DNA from: Streptomyces sp. NRRL S-118
Lineage (GTDB): Bacteria > Actinomycetota > Actinomycetes > Streptomycetales > Streptomycetaceae
Assembly: GCF_000716335.1 (NCBI RefSeq)
Contig: NZ_KL591008.1
Span: forward strand, 1-40,172
Direction: 5' to 3'
Length of the DNA stretch: 40,172 bases
Each line of letters starts with the position of its first letter. The first letter of the stretch is position 1. The position numbers were made by a program, and so were the translations under genes. Positions 17,187-26,134 of this stretch are shown one piece after another. Below the pieces are notes generated by a model. The model worked only from the letters and a program-made list of their open reading frames with translations, ran no database searches and had not been told where the DNA came from.

Positions 17187-18509
17187 CTACGAGGTGCGCC
17201 CCGGGGCGTCGAAGCTCGTGAACGCGGAGCGCTTCGGCAGGCGGTACGTCTCGCGGCCCGTGATCGCGTTGAGGATCGTCGCGTTGCGCACGGCGCCGAT
17301 GTCCAGGTTCGGCGCGGAGACCCCGTGCGAGTGGACCTCGGCATTGGCCACGAACACCCGGCCGGTGACCCCCTCGGTGAGCTCCACCGAGTGGTCCACC
17401 CGCACCCGGGGCCGCCCCCGGCCGTCCCGCAGGAGCAGGTCGTCGACCGGCTTCAGGAACGCGGGCGTGCGGTTGCGGTACCCGGTGGCGGCCACGACCA
17501 GATCGGTGGTGTGCTCGAAGAGCGCCCCCGTGTCGCGGTGCCGGCACGTCAGCACGGCCCGCCCCACCGCGTCGACCGCGGCCGCCTCGACGGTGATCCC
17601 GAAACGCAGCTCCACATCGGCCAGTCCGTGCTCCAGCTGGCGCCGGTAGAGCAGCTCGTGCACCGCTTCCAGGGTGTCGGTGGAGATGCCCTTGTAGAAC
17701 TGCCACTGCTCGCCGACGAGCCGGTCGCGCGCCTCCTGTGGCAGCGAGTGGAAGTACCGCATGTACGCCGGGGTCGTCAGCTCCAGGTTCATCTTGGTGT
17801 AGTCGAGCGGCGCGAACGACGCGGTGCGGGTCAGCCAGCTCACCGCCGGGCCGCCCTCCAGGTTCCGGCCCAGCAGGTCGACCGTCACCTCGGCCCCGGA
17901 CTGCCCCGAGCCGACGACCGTGACCTTGCCGGCGGCCGCCACGTCGTCCGCCCGGTACAGGTAGTCCGAGGTGTGCAGCAGCATCGAGGGCGGCAGGTCC
18001 GCCAGCGCGTCCGGCACGTACGGCGCGGTGCCGATGCCCAGGACGAGGTTGCGCGCCCGCAGCCGCAGATGCGTGCCGTCACCCCGTACGGCGTGCACGG
18101 TGAAGCGCTCGGCGTCCGCGTCCCAGTGGACCTCCTCGACCCGGTGCGAGAACCGGACCGACGGCAGCCTCGCCGCCGCCCAGCGCAGGTAGTCCTCGTA
18201 CTCGCGCCGCGAGGGGAAGAAGTTCTCGCGCACGGTGAACGTGTAGAGCCGGTCCATGTCGTGCAGGTACGCGAGGAACGACAGGGGGTGGCTGGGCGCG
18301 ACGAGCGTGACGAGGTCGGCGAGGAAGTTCACCTGCATCGAGGCGTCGCCGAACATCATCCCGCGGTGCCAGGTCAGCTCCGGCTGCTCCTCCAGTACGA
18401 CGAGGTCGACGTCGTCGACGGTCGAGGCCAGGGCGGCCAGGCCCAGGTTGAACGGGCCGCAGCCGATGGCGACGACGTCGTGTTCGCCGGTGATGCCGTT
18501 CTCGGTCAT
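17187..18509 (-). CDS. siderophore N-hydroxylating monooxygenase (lysine/diamine type)
   Basis: FAD- and NADPH-dependent N-hydroxylase of 440 residues in the IucD/DesB/RhbE family, which turns a terminal amine (lysine, cadaverine, putrescine or diaminopropane) into the hydroxylamine needed for a hydroxamate. Features in order: FAD site GCGPFNLGLAAL near residue 16; WHRGMMFGDASMQVNFLADLVT; NADPH site VVGSGQSGAEV; TKMNLELTTPAYM; and VVAATGYRNRTP with the C-terminal NAEVHSHGVSAPNLDIG. It is the last gene of the five-gene operon, and its ATG overlaps the stop of the acyltransferase gene (18506-18509). Context favours a free diamine, because the operon has its own decarboxylase. Confidence 0.92.
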   Translation of the reverse strand: MTENGITGEHDVVAIGCGPFNLGLAALASTVDDVDLVVLEEQPELTWHRGMMFGDASMQVNFLADLVTLVAPSHPLSFLAYLHDMDRLYTFTVRENFFPSRREYEDYLRWAAARLPSVRFSHRVEEVHWDADAERFTVHAVRGDGTHLRLRARNLVLGIGTAPYVPDALADLPPSMLLHTSDYLYRADDVAAAGKVTVVGSGQSGAEVTVDLLGRNLEGGPAVSWLTRTASFAPLDYTKMNLELTTPAYMRYFHSLPQEARDRLVGEQWQFYKGISTDTLEAVHELLYRRQLEHGLADVELRFGITVEAAAVDAVGRAVLTCRHRDTGALFEHTTDLVVAATGYRNRTPAFLKPVDDLLLRDGRGRPRVRVDHSVELTEGVTGRVFVANAEVHSHGVSAPNLDIGAVRNATILNAITGRETYRLPKRSAFTSFDAPGRTS

Positions 18510-19087
18510 CGGGGCATGTCCTCCTCCGCACGCGGGTGGACGAGCAGGGCTGCGGTCTTGTCGGGGAAGGAGACCTTGCCGGCCGGCCGGAACCCCGCCG
18601 CCTCGAACGCCCGCAGCGAGGGCGCGTTGGTCACGTCGGGCTCGGCGACGACCCGGGTGCACTCCGGGTCGGCCGCCAGCAGGCCCTCGGCGAGGGCGCG
18701 CAGCAGCGCCCTGCCCAGGCCCTGCCCGGTGCGGCCCGGATCCCCGATGGCGATGTGCACGCCCAGGTCGTGGGGCAGTTCGGCGTAGTGCCCGGCGAGC
18801 CGGTCCCGGACCACCCGGTACACCTCGATGTACGCCAGTGGCGTCCCGTCCAGGTCGATCAGGACGGGCAGGATCGCATCGCCCGCGAGGTGCCCGGCGA
18901 TCTCCTCGTACCAGCGCTCCCGCGGCCACGCCTGGTGCCAGAAGGCGTCGATGTGCGGTGACTGCATCCAGCCGTGCACCAGGTCCAGGTCGGCGCCTTC
19001 GGCCCGCGCGACCCGGGCCGACCAGGGGGCATGCAGTAAGGGCAGCGGCGGGCCCGGGACGGTGGCGGCCGGCTGTGCCGAGGTCAT
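18506..19087 (-). CDS. siderophore N-acyltransferase (GNAT)
   Basis: A 193-residue GNAT-fold acyltransferase resembling IucB, RhbD and DesC. It would transfer an acyl group from acyl-CoA to the N-hydroxylated amine to make the hydroxamate. Visible marks are HGWMQSPHIDAFWHQAW, the YIEVYRVVRDRLA strand with the conserved acidic/basic patch, GDPGRTGQGLGRALLRAL for the CoA pyrophosphate loop, and VVAEPDVTNAPSLRAFEAAGF. Acetyl, succinyl or a longer acyl group cannot be distinguished. Its start overlaps the end of the type A synthetase by four bases (19084-19087), and its stop overlaps the start of the N-hydroxylase. Confidence 0.9.
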   Translation of the reverse strand: MTSAQPAATVPGPPLPLLHAPWSARVARAEGADLDLVHGWMQSPHIDAFWHQAWPRERWYEEIAGHLAGDAILPVLIDLDGTPLAYIEVYRVVRDRLAGHYAELPHDLGVHIAIGDPGRTGQGLGRALLRALAEGLLAADPECTRVVAEPDVTNAPSLRAFEAAGFRPAGKVSFPDKTAALLVHPRAEEDMPR

Positions 19088-20877
19088 ACGGAGGCCTCCT
19101 GGAGGGGGTTGGGGGCGTCGAGGTAGACGGACTGGGCGTCGAGGGGCGCGAGGACCTCGTCGATGCCGTGCAGCCGGGTCAGCAGGTTGCCCTTGCACGG
19201 CAGGGTGTCCGCCTCCAGCCAGCGGCGCGCCAGCCGGTCGCCGTCCGGACCGGCCTCGGCGAGCGCCGGCAGCGCCGCCCGCAGCCGTTCGGCGAGGACG
19301 GCGAGCAGGTCCCGCTCGTCCGCCAGGCCGTCGACGGCCAGGCAGCCGACGACCGACAGCGCCTGGTTGCGCAGCAGGTAGTACGACAGCCGGTCGTCGA
19401 CGAGGGCGTCGTCGACCACGGCGAGGGTGGAGGAGCCGGCGCCGAGCCGCTCCAGCAGACCGGGCAGGTACGACGCGGCCAGGTAGTAGCCCTGGTTGTC
19501 GCGGAAGGTGGAGCCGGTGACGCGGCCCCGCGCGTCCAGCCGGACCAGGGTGTTCTGCTGGTGCGCCTCCAGGCCGATCCCGGTCGCGGCGTACAGGTGC
19601 AGCATGGGCACCAGCACCTTGTCGGTGTAGTCGGCCGTCCACTCCTCGGCCGCGCCCGGGCCGAGGGCGGCGACGACGTCGCCGAGCGCGCTGCGGCCGA
19701 GGCCGGGCCGCGGGGCCACGAGCCCCACCAGGCAGCGCAGGTCGGCGATGCCGTCCGGCACCTCGCGCACGGCCACGTCGAGGCCGGTGACGTCCGGGCC
19801 CTGCGGGCGGCCCGGCTCGTCGACGGCGAGCCAGGCGGGGTCGCGGGTGATGGCGAAGCCGGGGTGGGCCCCGAAGGTGCTGTCGGCGTAACCGGCGTCC
19901 AGCAGCCGGTTGATCTCCAGGCCGCGGCGCAGCTCCGTACGGGTCGACTCGCGGCGGGAGTTGGTCAGCCGCAGCCCGAGGGACAGCTTCAGCATCACCT
20001 CGGCGTCCGGCCGGTACACGGTGCGCACGCTGGAGGTGGGCCACCACTCGGGGCCCAGCTCGCCGAGCGGTTCCAGCGCGCCCGAGGCGACGAGCGCCTT
20101 GATACGGGGCCGGTGCAGCAGGTCCCGGGCCTGCCAGGGGTGGGCCGGGACCAGCACCCGGCCGTCGTGCAGACGGCGCTCGGCCAGGTCGGCGAGGAGG
20201 GCCACGGTGTCCCGGCCCGCGAGGGAGGGAGCGGACGCGACGGCGTCGTGGGAGACGACCGACTCGTCGGCGGCGAACCAGTGCAGCCGGAAGGAGCCGC
20301 GCAGCTCGGGCGAGTACGCCGCCGCCTCGTGGTCCGACAGGCCGTCGCGGCTCTTGGGGGCCGGGTGGTTCAAATGCCCGAGCAGCAGGGCCTGTTCCGC
20401 GTCGAGGAACCCGTCCGTGCCGGGCGGCGGCTGCGGATGGGCACGCCGGTCGGAGATGAACGCGGCGACCCGGCGCACGGACTCGGCGGTGCGCTCCACC
20501 AGGTCGGCGACCTCACCGGCCGGGACGCCGCCGGGCCGGCTGCCGCCGCGGACCGCCGCCTCGGCGGACAGCAGCGCCACCGCCGTCACCGGGTCGGCGA
20601 CGGGACCGAGCGGACCTCCGGGGCCTTCCAGGCGGGCCGGCGCGAAGCGGTGCCAGCCGGTGGGGGAGCAGTGGGTGACCTCGGTGACGAGGGCCAGTCC
20701 CGCGGTCGGCAGGTCGACCCGGAGCGGGCCGGCGGCGACGGGCGTGCCCGTCTCGCGCAGCCAGCACCGCAGCAGGGCCTCGATGTGGGCGTGTTCGGCG
20801 GCGCCGCGCGCGTCGAGCGCGTGCAGCGGGTCCGCGGTCGTGGATGCGGTGGTTGCCGCCGTGGTGGTGACGGTCAT
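19084..20877 (-). CDS. NIS siderophore synthetase, IucA-like (type A)
   Basis: A 597-residue IucA/IucC-family ATP-dependent synthetase. These enzymes adenylate a carboxylate of citrate (or succinate/ketoglutarate) and form an amide with an amine or hydroxamate amine. ATP and citrate contacts seen: VLVPAHPWQARDLL, SSVRTVYRPDAEVMLKLSLG with TNSRRE, EAHQQNTLVRLD, and FRDNQGYYLA. The overall pattern, ending with TLPCKGNLLTRLHG and VYLDAPNPL, agrees with the type A group that adds the first amine to free citrate. Its start overlaps the decarboxylase stop by four bases. Together with the type C enzyme at the head of the operon it should make a symmetric or near-symmetric citrate diamide. Confidence 0.92.
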   Translation of the reverse strand: MTVTTTAATTASTTADPLHALDARGAAEHAHIEALLRCWLRETGTPVAAGPLRVDLPTAGLALVTEVTHCSPTGWHRFAPARLEGPGGPLGPVADPVTAVALLSAEAAVRGGSRPGGVPAGEVADLVERTAESVRRVAAFISDRRAHPQPPPGTDGFLDAEQALLLGHLNHPAPKSRDGLSDHEAAAYSPELRGSFRLHWFAADESVVSHDAVASAPSLAGRDTVALLADLAERRLHDGRVLVPAHPWQARDLLHRPRIKALVASGALEPLGELGPEWWPTSSVRTVYRPDAEVMLKLSLGLRLTNSRRESTRTELRRGLEINRLLDAGYADSTFGAHPGFAITRDPAWLAVDEPGRPQGPDVTGLDVAVREVPDGIADLRCLVGLVAPRPGLGRSALGDVVAALGPGAAEEWTADYTDKVLVPMLHLYAATGIGLEAHQQNTLVRLDARGRVTGSTFRDNQGYYLAASYLPGLLERLGAGSSTLAVVDDALVDDRLSYYLLRNQALSVVGCLAVDGLADERDLLAVLAERLRAALPALAEAGPDGDRLARRWLEADTLPCKGNLLTRLHGIDEVLAPLDAQSVYLDAPNPLQEASV

Positions 20878-22430
20878 GCGGCGCCCTCCTCGATCAGTCG
20901 TTCACAGGTGCGGCCGGCGTCGAGGACCATGTCCACGAGACCGTCGATGTCGTCGATGGTGGCGGTGGGGTTGAGCAGGGTGAACTTCAGGCACACGCGC
21001 TTGGCCGAGCCCGGGCCGCCCGTCGCCGCGTCGGTGCGCCCGATCAGCGCGCTGCCGGATTCCAGCAGCCGCCGGCGCAGGGCGCCGTTGAGCTCGTCGG
21101 CCGCGGCCGGGTGGGCCGTGCGGGACCTGCCGGTGCCGCGGTAGCGGAACACCACGGTGGTGAGCTCGGCCGGGGAGACCAGCTCCAGCTCGGGTTCGTC
21201 CCGGATCCGGCGTTCGGCGTGGCGGGCCAGGTCGTGGCAGACGTCGATCATGCGACCCATGCCGGCCCTGCCGTACGTCAGGAGGGTCGCGGCGGCCTTG
21301 ACCGCGTCGGGGCGGCGCGTGGTCTGCAGGCTGCGGCCGAGCAGGCCGTCGTAGCCGGCCTCGGAGTCGTCGGTCGGGTTGAGGTAGGCCACCTCGCGGT
21401 CGAGCGAGGTGAACGCGGTGGTGTCGGAGACCAGCAGCACACTGGTGGCGGCGGGCTGCCAGCCGGTCTTGTGCAGGTCGAGGGTGATGGAGTCGGCGAG
21501 CTCCAGCCCCGCCAGCCGGCCGGCCAGCCGCCGCGAGAACAGGGCGCCGAAGCCGTACGCGGCGTCCACGTGGAGCCACATGCCGTGCCCGGCGGCGATC
21601 TCGGCGATCTCCGGGAGCGGGTCGATGGAGCCGAAGTCCGTCGTGCCGGCGGTCGCGACCACCGCGACCGGCGTCCGGTCCGGGCCGAGCGCGTCCAGGG
21701 CGGCGGCCAGGGCGTCCGGCCGCATGCGCCGGTGCGCGTCGACCGGGACGGGGTGCACGGCGGCCTCGCCGAGCCCGAGGGCGGCGCACGCCCGGTGGGT
21801 GGAGAAGTGGGCGAGCTCCGAGCAGAACACGACCGGGCCGGGCAGGGCACCCACGCCCTGCTCACGGGCGTCGATGCCGCGCCGCAGCGCGGCGGCGTCC
21901 CTGGCGAGCAGCAGACCCATCAGGTTCGACAGCGAACCGCCGGGCGTGAGGACGCCGTCGGCGCGTTCACCGAGCCCGGCCAGCTGGATCAGTACCCCGA
22001 TGAGCCAGCGCTCGACCGCGATGGCCGAGGGGCCGGAGTCGTAGGTGTCCAGCGAGGCGTTGCCGGCGCTCGCCAGGGTGTCCGCGGCGACCGCGACGGC
22101 CAGCGACGGGGGCTGCAGATGGGCGGCGGCCCGGGGGTGGGACAGGTCGATGCCGTGCTCCACCAGCAGGGTGGCCAGGAGCTGGAGCGCCGCCTCGGCG
22201 CCGATCCCCTCGGCCGGCAGCTCGGCCGGGCCCAGCGCGCCGGTGGCGGCGGCGAGCACCTCGGCCGGGGTGCCCGCCGGCAGGGGGCCTTCCGGGCGGC
22301 GCGCGGCCGACGCCGCGCCGATGGCCCCGGTGAGCGTGGCGAGGACCTCGGCGAGCCCGTCGCGGGAACCGGCGAGCAGCGACGGCGGGAACGGGGACAG
22401 CAGGGGTCGCGTTTCGGTCAGCGGTGTCAC
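20874..22430 (-). CDS. PLP-dependent group II decarboxylase (lysine or diaminobutyrate)
   Basis: A 518-residue fold-type I decarboxylase of the DesA/RhbB/DDC family. Motifs: GVLTPGGSLSNLMGLLLAR, VVATAGTTDFGSIDPL, MWLHVDAAYGF and the PLP lysine in LDLHKTGWQP (near residue 321). In siderophore operons such enzymes make cadaverine from lysine (desferrioxamine) or 1,3-diaminopropane from 2,4-diaminobutyrate (rhizobactin, schizokinen). There is no diaminobutyrate aminotransferase in this operon, which favours lysine, although DABA from an ectoine pathway could also be used. The GTG start at 22430 overlaps the stop of the type C synthetase (GTGA), and its own stop overlaps the type A synthetase start. 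Confidence 0.9.
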   Translation of the reverse strand: MTPLTETRPLLSPFPPSLLAGSRDGLAEVLATLTGAIGAASAARRPEGPLPAGTPAEVLAAATGALGPAELPAEGIGAEAALQLLATLLVEHGIDLSHPRAAAHLQPPSLAVAVAADTLASAGNASLDTYDSGPSAIAVERWLIGVLIQLAGLGERADGVLTPGGSLSNLMGLLLARDAAALRRGIDAREQGVGALPGPVVFCSELAHFSTHRACAALGLGEAAVHPVPVDAHRRMRPDALAAALDALGPDRTPVAVVATAGTTDFGSIDPLPEIAEIAAGHGMWLHVDAAYGFGALFSRRLAGRLAGLELADSITLDLHKTGWQPAATSVLLVSDTTAFTSLDREVAYLNPTDDSEAGYDGLLGRSLQTTRRPDAVKAAATLLTYGRAGMGRMIDVCHDLARHAERRIRDEPELELVSPAELTTVVFRYRGTGRSRTAHPAAADELNGALRRRLLESGSALIGRTDAATGGPGSAKRVCLKFTLLNPTATIDDIDGLVDMVLDAGRTCERLIEEGAA

Positions 22431-24265
22431 GCCCTGTCTCCTCGGTCCTCGGCCAGCGGGTTGGGGTGCGTGCCGTTCGGGTACAGCGCGTGGCGCAGGG
22501 CGCGGTCGGTGTACCGCGTGACGACGATCCGGTCGCGGTTCAGGCCGTACCGGGGGATCTCGGGAGTCAGCAGGTCGTACTCGGCGAACCGACCGGCCAG
22601 CTCCGGGAACCGCTTCCGGAAGTCCTGCTGGAAGTCCAGGATCGTCCGCCGGACCAGGCGCCAGAACACCGTCTCCGGTACGCCGAGCTGCTCGGCGCAC
22701 AGCGGCGCGAGATAGCGGAAGTGCCCGACGAAGACCTGGTCCATGACGTGCTGCTTGATGATCGAGGGGTGCTTGCGGGGCAGGACGTGGTCGTGCCCGT
22801 CCGGCTCGGGGCCGCGCTCCGGCACGTCGGTGAAGGAGACGCACACGTCGTCCACGAAGTCCTTCAGGTACAGGCGGGCCGGTACGTCGTTCTCGTCGTA
22901 CCCGATCAGCGTGTTCTGCCCGTGCGGGTTGAAGGTGACGCCGTACCGGTAGAGCACGTGCAGGATCGGCACGAGCAGCGTGCCGAACAGGCGTCGCAGC
23001 CATTCCTGCGGGTCGAGGCCCGAGGCGCGGACGAGTTCGGCGACGAACGCGTCACCGGAGTTGTCGACGTGCAGGAGTGACGCGAAGGTGCGCACCCGCT
23101 CGTCGGGGTCCTTGCGCGCCGACACCGACTCGCGCCAGATGCAGCCCAGAGTCTCCAGGTGCTGGTAGGGCGCCTCGTCCAGCTTGGACAGGTAGGGATG
23201 GCGCACGGTCACCGAGGCGACCTCGCCGAGGAACACGGTCCGGCACTCGCCGGTCAGGAACGTGTCGCGCTCCACCAGTCCGCGCAGCCACTGCGTCACC
23301 ACGGGCGCGCCCATGGTGCAGTGCGGCGGTATCCCGCGCCAGACCAGGGTGTTGAGGATCTTCAGCGGCAGCTTGACGTCGTACCGCTCGGGGGTGGTGA
23401 CGTTGGCCATCGTGCGGATGGACTGGCCCGGCAGGTACGCGTCGGGGCTCTCGCCGAGCGGGATGATGCGCCGCTGTGCCACGTCGGCGGCGTGCAGGAT
23501 CTGGACGGCGTGGTCCCACTGCCAGGGGTGGACGGGCATCCACACGTACCCGGCGGGGTCGACCCCGGCCTCCTCCAGGACGCCGGTGAAGCGGGCGCGG
23601 GTCACCTCGTCCAGTTCGGCGGCGAGGATGCCGTGTTCGGAGAGGTCCGAGGTGCCGCGGAACTCGGCGAGGCCGCGGTGGACGGCGACCCAGCGCAGTC
23701 TCAGCGGCTGCGCCGACTCGGGGGCGTACCGGCGTACGTCGGTGGCCGAGAAGCCGATCCGTCCCTTGTTCGCGACGAGGAGGTTGTGCCCCGTCATGCG
23801 GCACTCGAGGTCCGTGTGTCCCAGGCCGCGCAGTTCGGCCACGGTCTCGCCGCCGTGCGTGATGCGCGCGGCGTCGACGGCGAGGGTGGCGGAGAGCTCG
23901 GTGAAGTAGGTGGCGACGGTGGACGGGTCGCTGCCGATCGTCGAGGCCGCCTCCATGAGGAACTGCTGTGCGTCCCAGGCGGGTTGGGCGATCGCGTTGC
24001 CCAGCATGCTGGTCGCGGTGCGGGTGATGGAGTCCGGGTCGACGCGCAGCGAGCCGAACGCACCGGGCGTGGCGCTGAACGCGTAGGTGGTGCCGCTGTC
24101 GAGGTCGACGCGGTAGCCGCCGTCGCCGGTCTCGACCGCTTTCAGCATGTCCTCGAAGCACCATTCGCCGATGGCTTTGGCGAGGAGCCGGCGGTTGGCC
24201 TCGCGCCAGGCGGCCGGGGCCACGTCGGGCAGAGCGGGCACGGGATGGTCGGCGGGTTGGGGCAT
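22427..24265 (-). CDS. NIS siderophore synthetase, IucC/RhbF-like (type C)
   Basis: First gene of the siderophore operon: a 612-residue IucA/IucC-family synthetase. ATP/citrate site residues lie in WMPVHPWQWDHAVQIL, GQSIRTMANVTTPERYDVKL, LKILNTLVWRGIPPH, and FNPHGQNTLIGYDE. The C-terminal FhuF-like part shows the ending typical of type C enzymes (KRFPELAGRFAEYDLLTPE, then IPRYGLNRDRI). Type C enzymes act on a mono-amidated citrate or on succinyl-diamine units, completing the molecule. ATG 24265 lies 66 bases from the iron box at 24331-24349, so transcription should start between them and be blocked when iron is plentiful. The gene end overlaps the decarboxylase start by four bases. Confidence 0.93.
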   Translation of the reverse strand: MPQPADHPVPALPDVAPAAWREANRRLLAKAIGEWCFEDMLKAVETGDGGYRVDLDSGTTYAFSATPGAFGSLRVDPDSITRTATSMLGNAIAQPAWDAQQFLMEAASTIGSDPSTVATYFTELSATLAVDAARITHGGETVAELRGLGHTDLECRMTGHNLLVANKGRIGFSATDVRRYAPESAQPLRLRWVAVHRGLAEFRGTSDLSEHGILAAELDEVTRARFTGVLEEAGVDPAGYVWMPVHPWQWDHAVQILHAADVAQRRIIPLGESPDAYLPGQSIRTMANVTTPERYDVKLPLKILNTLVWRGIPPHCTMGAPVVTQWLRGLVERDTFLTGECRTVFLGEVASVTVRHPYLSKLDEAPYQHLETLGCIWRESVSARKDPDERVRTFASLLHVDNSGDAFVAELVRASGLDPQEWLRRLFGTLLVPILHVLYRYGVTFNPHGQNTLIGYDENDVPARLYLKDFVDDVCVSFTDVPERGPEPDGHDHVLPRKHPSIIKQHVMDQVFVGHFRYLAPLCAEQLGVPETVFWRLVRRTILDFQQDFRKRFPELAGRFAEYDLLTPEIPRYGLNRDRIVVTRYTDRALRHALYPNGTHPNPLAEDRGDRA

Positions 24266-24330
24266 CAGGCAGCTCCGATGTCTGTCCGGATCAGTGCGCT
24301 CGAACGCCTGGACGTTCGGGCGGAGTTAGA

Positions 24331-24349
24331 TTAGGTTAGGCTTACCTTA
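24331..24349. promoter_or_regulatory. iron box (DmdR/IdeR-type) between siderophore operon and exporter
   Basis: TTAGGTTAGGCTTACCTTA matches 17 of 19 positions of the actinobacterial iron box TTAGGTTAGGCTAACCTAA. It lies between the divergent siderophore operon (minus) and MFS gene (plus), so one repressor site can control both synthesis and export. Confidence 0.88.
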
Positions 24350-24462
24350 GAGACAAGGTCAACTTTCAGCCACCCGGCCCCACAAGGGAATTGACGGCTC
24401 ATCAGTGTCGGTGCCGGGCGTGCGCGTTCCACCCCGGACCCCCGATTTGGAGGTGCTCAGCG

Positions 24463-25995
24463 GTGCCTTCGTGCCGTCGTACGCCCCGATGGACCTTCGC
24501 CCTCGTCAGCGCCGGGGGGGTGATGATGACGCTCGACGTGACCGTCGTGAACGTCGCGCTCTCCGGCATCGCCCGGGACCTGGAGAGCGGACTCGGCAAG
24601 GTCCAGTGGACCGTCTCCGCCTACTCGCTGGCCTTCGGCGCGTTGCTGCTGACCGCGGGAGCGCTCTCCGACCGCGTGGGCCGCAGGTCGGTCTTCATGG
24701 CTGGAATGGCCCTGTTCACCGTGGCCTCGGCCGGGTGCGGCCTGGCACCGGACATCGGCACGCTCATCGCCGCCCGTGCCGCCCAGGGGCTCGGCGGCGC
24801 CCTGGTGTTCGCACCGACGCTCGCCCTGCTCGCCGCCGCCTACGAGGGCGCCCGCCGCCAGGCCGCCATAGCCGCGTTCGCGGCCATCGCCTCCGCCGCC
24901 GGGGCGCTCGGCCCCGTCGTCGGCGGCCTGTTCGTCCAGGCGCTCGGCTGGCGGTGGATCTTCCTGGTGAACGTGCCGATCGGGGTCCTGGTCGTGGCCG
25001 GCGCGCTCGCCCGCATGCCGGAATCGGACACCCCGGCCGAGCCCCGGCGCGCACTCGACCCCCTCGGGGCCGTCCTGGGCGTCGGGACGCTCCTGGCCCT
25101 GCACTATCCGCTGGTCACCGGCCCGGAAGCGGGCTGGACGGCACCGGAGGTGCTGCTCTCGGCGGCCGTCGCCGTCGTCCTGGCCCTCGCCCTGGTGGCC
25201 AGCCAGCGCCGCGGCGACGGACTGATCGACATGACGCTGCTGCGCATCAGGGCGTTCTCCGGCGCCGCGGTGCTGGGCTTCCTCGCCAGGCTCTCCAGCC
25301 TCGGGGTGCTCGCCTTCGTCACGCTGTGGCTGCAGAGCGCCCATGCGTACTCACCGCTGGAGGTCGGGCTGCACCTGTTACCGCTGACGGGCAGTCTGCT
25401 GGTGGCGGGACTCTTCGTCGCCCGGCTGCAGAAGGTGTTCGCCCCGGACGTCCTGGTCGCCGGCGGCTTCGCGGCCCAGGGGGCGGGCCTGATCGGCCTG
25501 GCCGCCGCAGGAGCGGGCGGCGGCCGGGCCGCCACCGTCACCGGCCTGGTCCTCCTCGGCATCGGAGGGGCCGTCATCTTCCCGCCCCTCATGGGCGTCG
25601 CCGTGGGTGCCGCGCCCGCCGACCGGGCCGGGATGGCGTCCGGACTGACCAACGCCTGCTACCCGCTCGGCACGGCGACCGGCGTCGCCGCCTTCGGAGC
25701 CGTGTTCTCCGCCCGTCTCGGCGACGGTCTGGCCGGCGGCCCCGGAGCCGGCACCGGCCCGGACGGCGCCACGTCGCTGCGGGAGGCCGTCGAGACCGGA
25801 CGCTTCGAGCTGCTCGACCCCGCGCTCCAGCCGCTCGCCCGCTCCGCCTTCGCCGGGGCCTTCACCGCGGTCTGCCTGGCCTCCGCCCTCGTCTGCCTGC
25901 TCGGTGTGGTGGCCGCCCGCACCCTCAGGGCGGGGACGCCGGGCCTCGGAGGCACCCCGGAGCGCCCCCGGTCCTCCCGTATGGCGACACCCTGA
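24463..25995 (+). CDS. MFS transporter (DHA2-like), candidate siderophore exporter
   Basis: A 510-residue major facilitator with about fourteen hydrophobic segments, as in DHA2 drug:H+ antiporters. Motif A is present as GALSDRVGRRSVF; the first segment carries VMMTLDVTVVNVALSGIA, and motif C-like glycines are in ASAAGALGPVVGG. Start GTG 24463 is preceded by GGAGG (24449-24453) at nine bases; an in-frame start upstream at 24391 would add a non-hydrophobic, Cys/Arg-rich piece and is unlikely. The gene is divergent from the siderophore operon over a shared iron box, which is the main reason to call it the siderophore exporter; a multidrug role is the alternative. A strong hairpin follows the stop. 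Confidence 0.88.
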   Translation: MPSCRRTPRWTFALVSAGGVMMTLDVTVVNVALSGIARDLESGLGKVQWTVSAYSLAFGALLLTAGALSDRVGRRSVFMAGMALFTVASAGCGLAPDIGTLIAARAAQGLGGALVFAPTLALLAAAYEGARRQAAIAAFAAIASAAGALGPVVGGLFVQALGWRWIFLVNVPIGVLVVAGALARMPESDTPAEPRRALDPLGAVLGVGTLLALHYPLVTGPEAGWTAPEVLLSAAVAVVLALALVASQRRGDGLIDMTLLRIRAFSGAAVLGFLARLSSLGVLAFVTLWLQSAHAYSPLEVGLHLLPLTGSLLVAGLFVARLQKVFAPDVLVAGGFAAQGAGLIGLAAAGAGGGRAATVTGLVLLGIGGAVIFPPLMGVAVGAAPADRAGMASGLTNACYPLGTATGVAAFGAVFSARLGDGLAGGPGAGTGPDGATSLREAVETGRFELLDPALQPLARSAFAGAFTAVCLASALVCLLGVVAARTLRAGTPGLGGTPERPRSSRMATP

Positions 25996-26052
25996 CACGT
26001 ACGCCCGCCTCCCGCGGCGAGCGACGCCGCGTCCTCCGCGCGGGCCCGCGAT

Positions 26053-26096
26053 GCGGACCGCCCGGGGCCCGGCTGCCCGGGCCCCGGGCGGTCCGC
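26053..26096. terminator. 20-bp perfect hairpin between exporter and importer operons
   Basis: GCGGACCGCCCGGGGCCCGG pairs without mismatch with CCGGGCCCCGGGCGGTCCGC around a CTGC loop. It lies between the 3' ends of the exporter gene (plus) and the permease gene (minus) and can end transcription from both sides. Confidence 0.85.
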
Positions 26097-26134
26097 GTGT
26101 CGCTCCGGGTCGTGCGCCGATGTACCGGGCCGCG

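Noticed and set aside
17187..24265. Desferrioxamine (desABCD) cluster
   Set aside because: Desferrioxamine clusters have one NIS synthetase in the order decarboxylase, hydroxylase, acyltransferase, synthetase; here there are two synthetases and another order.
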